NCBI RefSeq assembly: GCF_019112545.1
Contig: NW_025064898.1
Coordinates: 587,993-651,992 of the forward strand
Length of the DNA stretch: 64,000 bases
Direction: 5' to 3'
Source of the DNA: Guyanagaster necrorhizus
Taxonomy: Eukaryota > Basidiomycota > Agaricomycetes > Agaricales > Physalacriaceae
Below the pieces are notes generated by a model. That model had not been told where the DNA came from. It did not search any database and saw nothing but the letters and a program-made list of their open reading frames with translations. Positions 24,701 to 33,537 of the stretch are shown here, piece after piece. A program made the translations under genes and the position numbers. Every line of letters starts with the position of its first letter. Positions within the stretch are counted from its first letter, which is position 1.

Positions 24701-24882
24701 AGCTCGAGGAGCTGATTCGTCAAGAATAAGACTTTGGAGGAGAATGCATCTAGGTCTTTTGCAAAAGTAGGGTCCATTGATTTGTGAAAAGCGATATCTG
24801 GAGGTAGAAGAGCGGCATTTCTCGTAGCCTTCAAAGCGGCACGGGGAATATTCATGTTCAGCTCCTCGAAATTTGGTGCCAT
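21797..24882 (-). CDS. RRP6: nuclear exosome 3'-5' exonuclease Rrp6/EXOSC10
   Basis: Starts at [20 protein letters not shown] (ATG at 24882), the first ATG of a long frame that is open further upstream. The N-terminal part (to about 24480) corresponds to the PMC2NT domain that binds Rrp47. The DnaQ-like DEDD-Y nuclease shows [20 protein letters not shown] (first Asp and Glu), [15 protein letters not shown] (second Asp) and [12 protein letters not shown] (Tyr and last Asp). The HRDC segment follows ([20 protein letters not shown]). The tail is Lys-rich and acidic, with [13 protein letters not shown] and [12 protein letters not shown], fitting nuclear localisation and exosome binding. Several short introns are present. 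It processes and degrades rRNA, snoRNA and cryptic transcripts with the nuclear exosome. All catalytic residues are intact. Confidence 0.92.
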
Positions 24883-25041
24883 GTCGGTTAGCTTTATTTG
24901 CAGGAAAGATGAATTAGAGGGAAAAAGAGGTCGTTCCGTTTGAATGGCAAATCGAAGGACCAAGTCCGTATCGAGCCCGAGCGTTGAGCGCGAGCCAGAA
25001 ATTTGCTGTCATGCGACGAGCACGAGTCACATTCGTAACAA

Positions 25042-25057
25042 ACGTGACTGACGTGAC
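25042..25057. promoter_or_regulatory. paired ACGTGAC repeats in a divergent promoter
   Basis: ACGTGACTGACGTGAC: the heptamer ACGTGAC occurs twice with a two-base spacer, in the 238-bp region between the RRP6 start (minus) and the small membrane protein start (plus). The core resembles CRE or ACGT-type bZIP sites. A regulatory role for both genes is an inference from position only. Confidence 0.3.
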
Positions 25058-25120
25058 ACCTGCCCGATCTGGCCGTGTCCAGACGGCCGCAGCATCTTTT
25101 CCTTGATTACTTACTACGAC

Positions 25121-25628
25121 ATGTCGAGGAGAACCTCCTCAGTCCAAGATATCGACGACTACCCTTCGCTTCTCTGGATAGTGTGCGTCGCACTATCCCA
25201 CTCGGCGGCATTTTTGTAAATGATTTCTGGCAGCGTCCCTTCTGTTGTTCTCGCGTCAGCATATTTTGCGCGCAAATGGTACCTAGCTCGTAAGCTCAAG
25301 GTTCACGGCATTGGGAAAGGGGGTTCGTACTCTGGGCTACTACGTGTTTGCCACGACCGATCATTTCTTACTAGCACCGGGATTCCAGACTGGTGTACGA
25401 CGTGTCCGTGTGACGCCAGACATCGCCACACGGATACAGAGAGGAGAAGAAGTGAGTCCCGAGGAAATTGCTGAGTCTATTGCACGCGCGGAACGAGAAG
25501 CGGAGAATGGACTTTCATCCACTGTGACTCCTTCGAAAATGACATCTCCGCCGGCAGAACCAGTCAATGAATGGTTACCTGAATCGCTCTCAAGACCCAA
25601 AAAGCAAGGAAAGAGAAGGCGAAAGTGA
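25121..25628 (+). CDS. small single-pass membrane protein, unknown function
   Basis: Three exons (25121-25182, 25234-25289, 25375-25628), separated by 51-nt and 85-nt introns with gtgcgt and gtaagc donors, join to 123 residues. The start MSRRTSSVQDIDDYPSLLWI leads into a hydrophobic helix (about residues 15-34, through VVPSVVLASAYFARKW). A likely conserved core follows: PPGFQTGVRRVRVTPDIA then RIQRGEEVSPEEIAESIARA. The C-terminus ends in the basic run KKQGKRRRK. The order suggests an ER or other organelle membrane anchor with a short cytosolic helical domain. I do not recognise a named family. A two-exon version starting at the ATG at 25220 would lack the complete membrane helix, so the three-exon model is preferred. 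Confidence 0.6.
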
Positions 25629-26104
25629 CGTGTACACCTGTGAGTGAATATCGTATCAGATCTTGGCAGCGATTGACTGTGAGCAGCCTCCCTCTCTCAT
25701 CTCTACCCTCTTATCATAACGTTAACAGAGCTATTCTTCTCTTGCTAGTCGGGAGTCGGAAATGTGCATGATACGCAATCTTTGCTGCTGTCGCTGGCAT
25801 TTTCCCCGTCGACCGGGCACTATAGTGCTCTTGCTCATTAGTACCTAGTACGAATATATATGTTCCTGCGAGTCCCCCGTATCATCTACTGTTGACGGGT
25901 ATGTAGTAGCACTAGGTATTTCAAAGGCTAGTCACGATGTATAATATTAGTGCTGACGGAAGGCACACAAGTCTTCTCAACGGCAGATTCTTTGTTTGCT
26001 TCAAAGTAGTTACGACACACTAATTATCCATCAACTTCCTGGACACTGTCGTTAAATAAGAGTGCTGACCGCTGTATAGCCCTTCCGATAACCGTCTCTC
26101 CACA
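25629..26104. other. intergenic region
   Basis: About 475 bp between the small membrane protein gene and the first P-loop family fragment. No supported gene. The upstream part of the fragment's homology may begin slightly before its right boundary. Confidence 0.35.
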
Positions 26105-27006
26105 TATGTTTGCAAGAATTTCCGGAACAGCCCTTCTGGCGACACTTTCAGGGACTATCTGGCGTTCTATCTTGCTTCCGAGCTTGCGATACCTCAGAAG
26201 CTCGGAGACCTGTTCACTTTCTCTGGTGGCGAACATGGGCTGGGGTCTAGACATGCTCATCTCGTGGCACTGCGTGACTTTCCCGGAACTCCTCTCGAAG
26301 AGCGACGATATCCAATAAAGGGTACTTGGAATGTATCTGGGCTGAACCATCGTTATTTGCCGGAATGTAGGGNNNNNNNNNNGGGGGGTCTTCTGACGTC
26401 TCAGGCAGCTAATAGCAAAATACGGGAACTGACCGATAACTATTTTGGTTTTGTAATTCATAACAGACCAGACGACCATATTGGAATATTCTATCCAGAG
26501 ACGGCGATGGGACCTAGCATGCTCTTTCTGGTGGAACTCGACGATGATTTGCCCGACACCTCAGGACGACCACAATATCTGTGGATAGCCGTTGAAGTCA
26601 TGATCGGCCAAGCGTTTCCAGATAAAATAGTGTGTGGACGCCGCTACTCCCAAACACCTCTTTAAGAAGTACTCTGTAAGTTCTGTTTGTTATATCAGTA
26701 GATGTTTCAGCTCAAATTTTCGGTTAGGATTGTTATGGACACGGACACCGATCGGTTCTATTGAAGGGAATGATTGAAGGAATTCCAGAGCCTAACATGT
26801 GGACAGAATATTCTTCGTGTGCTTGCAGGATTTCCGGAACAGTTTAAAGGTGCTCACAGGAGTGATGATGAAGAAGAAGGACATCCTCTGGCTACCTTGA
26901 GGATGGACCGGCTGAGGCAGATGTCGCAATTGACGAATCCTGAGCAGTTCATCGAGACAATGGAGTGGTTGAAGAAAGATAATTGGTCACCGCCTATTAC
27001 CTTTTA
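26105..27006 (+). pseudogene. 3' fragment of a Crinkler-like P-loop family gene
   Basis: Encodes a piece homologous to the C-terminal half of the minus-strand gene at 33538-36132. Shared landmarks are GTWNVSGLNHRYLPE against GTWMISGLNECNLPE, MGPSMLFLVELDDDLPD against MGPSLLFTLELTDTPSG, and YLWIAVEVMIG against YLWVAVAAIVR. A last segment with DEEEGHPLATLRMDRL corresponds to DEDGQDSHPIAILNPESL. The P-loop and Walker B regions are absent and I found no start codon in a plausible context. A run of ten undetermined bases interrupts it at 26373. It is therefore a truncated relic, or a gene broken by the assembly. Confidence 0.65.
26373..26382. other. assembly gap (10 N)
   Basis: Ten N bases inside the P-loop family fragment, followed by a run of six G. 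The length of ten may be a placeholder rather than the true gap size. Confidence 0.98.
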
Positions 27007-27466
27007 GGTACTTCCGATGTTCTAGAGGCGAGTAAATCATTAAATATACGTTATGTATATATTGGCAAAGTCGACTTGGAAATCTATCTTGGAGTGCCGT
27101 AAGAATGCGAATAAATGACTGCGCTTTGACTGTTCAAGAATCAACGTACGTTTAACGTTCATCTCTGATCCTGCGACTTCATGAGGCTTGCCATCGTATA
27201 TCAATATCCCAACGTCTAGTTACTGTTTACTAGTGACCGCTGAAGCACCTTGCAGTTCAAGGCCGGATTTGGACATGACTTGATCCCAGCACCTTCCGGG
27301 GTTCCCCGTTCCCCGCTTTCCTCTCGCCACGTTTCCTCTTGCCTGTCGTTGCTGCGTCCACTATGCCTCGCTGAATTCTACTCTAAGGTTTCGCTTAACG
27401 ACCCCAGTTCCTATAATAACGAGTTCGTGAAAGTTGCGGAAGTGAATCAAATTTGGACTACGCTTA
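27007..27466. other. intergenic region / promoter of pseudokinase gene
   Basis: About 460 bp. It includes a pyrimidine-rich stretch (27295-27360) typical of fungal promoters near the transcription start. No gene is supported. Confidence 0.4.
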
Positions 27467-28858
27467 ATGGCACTTTTTTCTTCCCGCCCATCGCGACTTA
27501 TGGCGCGTTCCGTCCAAATAATTCTGGGAAGAGATACTGTCGAGTCGCCGGAGCACACAGACTCTGATGACAGCGACAGCGATAGCGACGGTGTTCATTC
27601 TGATGGGACAATTGAGGACGTCGACTCCTATCCGAGATGGGGGCTGGGTCACCCGCTGCAGCGCATGGTTCGCATAGAAAGTAGCGATGACGACGATGTG
27701 AGTTCGTATTACAGGAGCGGTTGGTCGTCGTGTGATTCAGAGTCCGACTCGTCCACCTCGACCAGCTCGTCTGTCATCTATGATATGTACGTCTCATGTT
27801 ATATTTTGTTGTCCATTAGTCTTTTATTATCTGACTGCGCAGCGACTATGAGAGCCTTATCGATGACCTGTTGTTGAAGAATCCTGGTCTTTACGAAACA
27901 AACAGTCTCGTACGCCGCATCCTGCAATAGTGCTGACACCTCTCTAATGCCGCTTCTGCGTAGGTCATGGTAGAACCATCTACTCCTACATCCAATGACT
28001 CCCTTATGATAAAATCGTTGTCGCGAACTTCTCCAGAGCTCTTCCTTATTTTGGAATATAATCACCCAGAATACCGCGCGGATCCCTGGAATCCCTTTCC
28101 TCACATTCTTTGCGTGGTAGAGCGTGGCGAGAAAGTATTCCTTTGCCTGCAACGATTATTCCAGTTTGACAAACCTCCGTTCCGAAACGTGGCCAACTAT
28201 CTTGACTTCTTCAGACAGTCATTAGAGGTGCGTGGTATTAGACAAAGTCGATGAAATAGCGTTTATAAGGTCGGCAGGGCCTCACATTTCTTCATGAACA
28301 CTATATATCCGAACTTTCGTGCTTCAACTCTGCCTCTTTCATGGTAGACATTGGTGCTGGCACCTGCTCTCCTGACTCAGTGGAGCACTTTGACCGCTCC
28401 AGATTACCTGTCAAATACTACTATGCCAACCTCTCCTCCGCCGTACAGGATACGGACCACTCGGAAGCAATCTATAAAAAAGACGTCAAGGAATGTGGAA
28501 TGATGATCGACCGGCTGCTGTTTAATGTATGTCTCTTGGCGACACGCACAATCTTTTCTAATAAATATTATAGCTACCCAAGGTCGGATCGAAACTCAAA
28601 TCTCTGGTCCATGCGATGATTTCCGGTGGATTCGGCGCGGATGATGCGAGGAAGCTGTTTGAAGCACTTTGCAAGTCCCTAGAATCGCCCGTATTTGACC
28701 TCCCAGTTCCACCACGCGACTTGAGCATGCCCTTAAATGCGTCCACGATGACACGTACGCTATCGCATCCTGTCACAAGCAATTACGACGCCAGTACGGT
28801 AACGCTGGTTCCGCCGCCGCAGATCACTAGATCCCAGTCGAATCCTAAGCCATTTTGA
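27467..28858 (+). CDS. kinase-fold protein lacking catalytic motifs (pseudokinase)
   Basis: Five exons (27467-27786, 27843-27909, 27964-28227, 28278-28526, 28574-28858) join in frame to 394 residues. Residues 20-105 are acidic and Ser-rich, probably disordered. From about residue 150 the sequence follows the helical part of a kinase family abundant in Agaricomycetes: LFQFDKPPFRNVANYLDFFR, then LEGLTFLHEH. Where active relatives have a HRD motif this protein has YISELSCFN, and where they have DFG after a ...KYYY... strand it has ANLSSA. The Gly loop and ATP Lys region is also missing. The fold is inferred from the family pattern; loss of catalysis follows from the missing residues. A scaffold or decoy role is conjecture. 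Confidence 0.65.
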
Positions 28859-29025
28859 TTTCTCTTCCTTCATTGGATGTGTATCACGCATATTCCTACC
28901 CTATACTTCTATAGATCTACTGTTTGATTATTCTTATACCTGTAACGAGGACGAGGATTAGATGCCAAAAACGCGTACACTTTTCGTGCGTAATATTATT
29001 TTTTTTAACATCGAAACGTACTTTC

Positions 29026-29793
29026 CTATGCAGGATCTGGGGCCACTAACATGAACGTTCCTGCAATGGGGTTTCGAAGCCCAACCGCTGCACCAAATTC
29101 GCTGATGTTGAACAGTGTCCTAGGTGTAGTAGCGTCAACGAGAACCTGGTCATTGAAACCTTGCGGCTGCCTGAACACCAAGAAAATATACCTTCAAGTG
29201 ATGAGCTTTCAGTTTCAGTGAATCCAGTCTACCTACCTGTGGGCATCCGATCCTGTGGGAGGTGTCGGCTGAAGCCAGTCTGAAACTGCTGCCGTCGTGT
29301 TAGTTAAGGTAGCCTGGCCTGCGAAGAGGCGCTCGGACACGAAGTTCCCCCCGAGGAAATGCCGAACTTCGGAAATATTGGGATTCTGGGGAGTAGGGGC
29401 ATCCGGGTCTACTGTTGCGACGACAAAGGGACCATGCCCGATATCATGTCCGACGAGGGTGAACGAAGGAGGGCCGACGGTCGCTTTGGGACCTCATCAG
29501 ATGAGGTGGTAAAGCTGACATCGGGGACGTACCATTGCGAGGAAGCTGCACGCCTGCCCTGAGGACGATCGCAGAGCCTGTTGTTTGAGGCAGAGAAACT
29601 TCAAGAAGGAAGGAAGGGTCGAATGGAAGAGCAATGTCTTTTGGGATCTGTGCGGCGTAAGGATGGCATTTTGAAGGAGGTCGATACTCACGTTGACGAC
29701 ATCGAATGCCTCTTTTACCTTTGCTAGGCTTGTGTCTTGAGCGACAATTGCCTGGGTGAGGAGACTAAGCAATAAAGCGACGACGACGATCAT
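29026..29793 (-). CDS. secreted phosphatidylethanolamine-binding (PEBP) family protein
   Basis: Starts at the ATG at 29793 with the signal peptide MIVVVALLLSLLTQAIVAQD. After an intron the protein continues IPKDIALPFDPSFLLEVSLP, GVQLPRNG, then the PEBP signature VVATVDPDAPTPQNPN and VRHFLGGN. It finishes with IFLVFRQPQGFNDQ, FNISEFGAAVGLRNPIAG and TFMLVAPDPA before the stop at 29026. This matches the yeast Tfs1 / carboxypeptidase Y inhibitor and mammalian PEBP fold, including the Asp-Pro-Asp-Ala-Pro ligand-pocket motif. Fungal secreted members are common but their ligands are mostly unknown. Introns are short with canonical ends (e.g. gtgagt...cacag and gtacgt...gatgag). Confidence 0.85.
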
Positions 29794-31600
29794 GGTTAAA
29801 GAGTACGATTACACGGAGAACGAGTCTCTCAGCTTTTAATATGCAAGCGAAAGCCGGCGCATCTGTGTGGTTCAAGCACGATCCCCGGAATTTCTATACG
29901 GAAGGAATGAGTAACTCCCACGGGAAGATGGCGAGCCTGAACAAGCCGGCGTGAGAAATGACCCTCCTCAGAACGACGGGGATATTATATTCACTGACCG
30001 AGTGAGAGGTCGTGCGGTTTGGGCATGAGAATAACCACTCAGCTATCAAGCACAGATTTCTCTAGTCACACATGCGCAGTCAAGATTGAATGACGTGTCT
30101 TCGTATTCGAAGAATTTCTGTCTTCTCCAAAGGCCGGGTTCCATGTATTCGCTCAGCACATGCAGTTGTCGTGGGATGTAGGTGCCTAAATACATTTTTC
30201 TCCCGCATGGCGTGTACAAGCCAGAAGGGAGCGTTCCAAAGTTTCTCCCATAAAATAATGTCCCCGGATCAAGGGCGTGAAGATGTCATTTGTCGCGATA
30301 GATGACATGATACTTGAATATGGACCTTCATCAGTCGGCGGCGGGAGTGTGCGACGTGATCGTGATCCTTCTCAAGGAAATAGGGAATGCCAATTCCATG
30401 GCATTTGCTATCGAGCCAAAGGTATGAGCCTGAGAGAAAAAAGTGTGACCTTAATCAGTATGAGAAGTGAAGTAGCGAGGACTGAAGATTACCTCGCCAC
30501 GCTCTTTGGTCTAGCTCGCCACTACTCAGCTCAAACACCAACCGATATCTTATCTTCCCGCAGCCATCGACCTAGTGAGGCTTGCATACATCGAAGTTAC
30601 TAGACCCAACAGTAATGCATCGGGACGGTCCTTGCACCGCTAGAAGGAAACGTAAAAAGGAGTCCCGAGTCTGAGGATCTGGTCTGCAGAGGCCTAGGGT
30701 CAGTAGTCAATTAGTAAAGCAAAACACGGACATGAAAACATTTTAGTCTAGAGTCAAAGGATCTTTGTGCAAATCCCGTCGATTATGAAAGCAGCTAAGA
30801 AGATACGTTGGCCGAAGAAACAGATCTGAATTCGTGCGGCCACCCATTCATGCCTCAGGTCTGTTGATCCGCCCTACTACACGAGTCTTGCGGTCCTAGC
30901 CCTATGCCGACGTCATAAAGTTCTAGAAAATCTTGTCGTGCTGAGAGTCAACATAGGCGAGAAATCGTGTTAGAGGTCCCGGCAAAAGAGTGGACAGTGC
31001 TAGGCAATCGTTCTTTAGGTGGCACTCTTCCACAAGGTACAAAAGACTCGCATCTCGCGTAGGTCTTGGAAGGGTCCAAGTGACCCTGATGGGATGCCGG
31101 CAAAAGAAGCGCGACCCTTTCCTGGTTCGAGCCACTGCGAGCATCCGTTGCTACTCCCACCAAGTTGGCCTATATTGCTCAGAGCTCTTTCGCTTCAATG
31201 GGTCTTTTCCAAGAATCCATGGTCTTCGTCGTTCCTTGCAGTTCCTGGGTCACTTCTCGCCTCCAATTGCCTACCTAACAGTAAATGAAAGCTACTTTGC
31301 CGTCGTTGCGACAGTTCGTCACGATAATTCACCGATACACCGTAAATGGATGTGATCTATATTTTCGTACGTGGTTTCGTTTTGGCGCTTAATATTACCT
31401 AGTATGACTCTTTTCTTCAGTATTTCGCTGAAATTCACTCATGCGAGCCCTCGGGAGATATTTTCACTCCTCGTCTGGATTGCCTTCATTTCACCGACTC
31501 CTTCTCCCCATATGCTCCATCATAGGAAATTGACAGCCCTTGTTACTACCTTTACTTCATCCCTTTACTTCATTGCCTTCTCGTGCCTCGGGAGCGGCAC
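29794..31600. other. 1.8-kb region without a supportable gene
   Basis: Upstream of both the PEBP gene (minus) and the chitinase (plus), so it should contain two promoters. Open frames up to about 120 codons exist on both strands (for example 30990-31355), but they overlap and carry no motif, leader or sensible intron pattern. A pyrimidine-rich stretch from about 31480 to 31690 leads into the chitinase. Confidence 0.45.
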
Positions 31601-31607
31601 TATAAAA
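31601..31607 (+). promoter_or_regulatory. TATA box of the chitinase gene
   Basis: TATAAAA lies 97 bp upstream of the chitinase ATG and is followed by a CT-rich tract (31650-31690), a classic layout for a strong fungal promoter. Confidence 0.6.
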
Positions 31608-31697
31608 TGTGTCCCGCAGCCATGTCGGAAGTCTTCACGTCTTTTGAAGACTCCCTCCCATCCCTCCCACAATCTCTCAACTTGACCGTCCTCTATA

Positions 31698-33393
31698 ATG
31701 GGCTTCAAACACACTCTTTTATGTATTGTTTGTTTTGCAGTGGTAGCTGTCAATGCAACGGCTGTGATGCATCGTCCAGACAATTACAAGGACTCTCCTT
31801 CCACCGCCAGCTCGAAGACGAACCCAGAAGCCCGTGATCTGGAAGAACCTTACAAAGGAAAGGCGTCTGTCGGGTACTTTACCAACTGGGGTATATACAG
31901 CGCGGATTTTCGTTAGTGCCTAGTCTTCTGCATATGCATCTTTCTGACGCAACCAACAGAGCCCCAAGATATTGTCACTGACAGTTTAAGTCGTATGGAT
32001 ATTCAGTTCTCTCTTATACTGTAACTGACTACCATGACGTTTAGACATTCTGTATTCTTTTGCTGATGTGGACCCCTGGTCTGGAGCCATAAGCCTTACT
32101 GATTCGTGGGCCGATGAAGAAGTACGCATGCCTTTTGTATCCGTTCTTTCAGATATGTTAACGCGTTTCTTTAGAAACATTACGACGGAGACAGTTGGAC
32201 AGAGAGTGGCACGAATTTGTACGGCTGTCTCAAGCAAATGTACCTCATCAAGCTTGCCAACCGGAAAATCAAAGTCCTCCTTTCCATTGGCGGCTGGACA
32301 TATTCACAGGCCGGCCATTTCGCCTTCGTTACTTCCGAATCTAGCCGTGCAACATTTGTCTCCAATGCCGTTACTCTCATTGAGGACTACGGCTTCGATG
32401 GAATGCAAGTCTAATTTCCTATTCCGTCTCTCTCCCTGCATTAACGTACTTCCTAGTGACCTTGACTTTGAATACCCAGCCAACGCTGCCGAAGGACAAG
32501 GTTTTGCCGACCTCTTCACAGAGCTTCGTACCGCATTTGACAATCTCGCCAACTCTAAAGGCGACAGCACTCCATACCAGCTGTCCGCCGCTGTGGCTGC
32601 TGGTCCCAATAACTATGCCAATCTCGTCGTACCCCAGATGAACGCTGCTTTGACCTACTGGAATCTCATGTCCTACGACTACTCTGGTTCATGGTTGGAC
32701 TACACGGACAACCAAGCTAATCTTTACGGCGGTGCGCGCACAGGTGTCAGCACCGACGCTGTTGTGCAGCATTTCATTTCGGCTGGTGCGGATGCTTGCA
32801 AGATCAACATGGGAATTCCTCTCTATGGACGTGCCTTTGAGAATACCGACGGTCTAGGAGCATCTTTCAATGGTGTATGCTTCCGAGCCTACTTTCTGAC
32901 TTTCATTGGTTTTGACGTCTATTTTCAGGTTGGTCCTGGAACCATCGAAGCTGGAGTGTACTCGTATAATGTTCTTCCTCGTATGTGCCTTCTGCTTCTC
33001 GTCTTTTCACATACTCATCTAACCCCATCCACACCAAGTTGCCAGTGCCCAAGTCTTCGAAAACACAGATGATGTCAGCAGTTACTCGTACGACTGGTCT
33101 TTCCGAGAGCTCGTTTCATACGATACTCCCAACATAGTCACCCTCAAGGCACAGTACATCAACGACTGTGGTCTCGCTGGCTCCATGTTCTGGGAGGTAA
33201 GCAAATTTGACGTGCTTCTTGTGTGACTTAAGCTAACGCGTGATTTACTAAGCTTTCAACCGATAAAATTGGCTCCGAATCCCTTGTCGGAACCGCTGCT
33301 GGTGTCCTCGGAACTCTTGACAAGACCAAGAACCACATAAACTATCCTAATAGCAAGTGGGATAATATTAGAAATAATATGGGCCAGTGGTAG
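31698..33393 (+). CDS. GH18 chitinase, secreted
   Basis: The ATG at 31698 opens a signal peptide (MGFKHTLLCIVCFAVVAVNA). The catalytic barrel shows KASVGYFTNWGIYSADF, HILYSFADVDPWSGAI, KVLLSIGGWTYS, then the catalytic motif GFDGIDLDFEYP (the DxxDxDxE signature of GH18). Further landmarks are YQLSAAVAAGPNNY, LTYWNLMSYDYSGSWL, KINMGIPLYGRAFE and GGLAGSMFWE-like sequence near the end. At least five introns interrupt it. The one inside the catalytic motif (after 32410) begins with GC instead of GT. The protein ends at the stop at 33391-33393. It hydrolyses beta-1,4-linked N-acetylglucosamine in chitin, probably for cell-wall remodelling or feeding. There is no carbohydrate-binding module. Confidence 0.88.
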
Positions 33394-33537
33394 ACTATGG
33401 CACTTATATTATTTTATACCGAGCAAGCGAGATACCATACTTTACTTTTCCATTAGTGACGCACGGTGTTGAGAAAACAAATATCGTTCATTGATGGATA
33501 CATTAACTAACAGCTCGTCCGATTGCATCTGCTACGT

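Noticed and set aside
30990..31355. 121-codon plus-strand frame upstream of the chitinase
   Set aside because: It overlaps minus-strand frames of similar length, has no motif, and sits in a promoter-type region.
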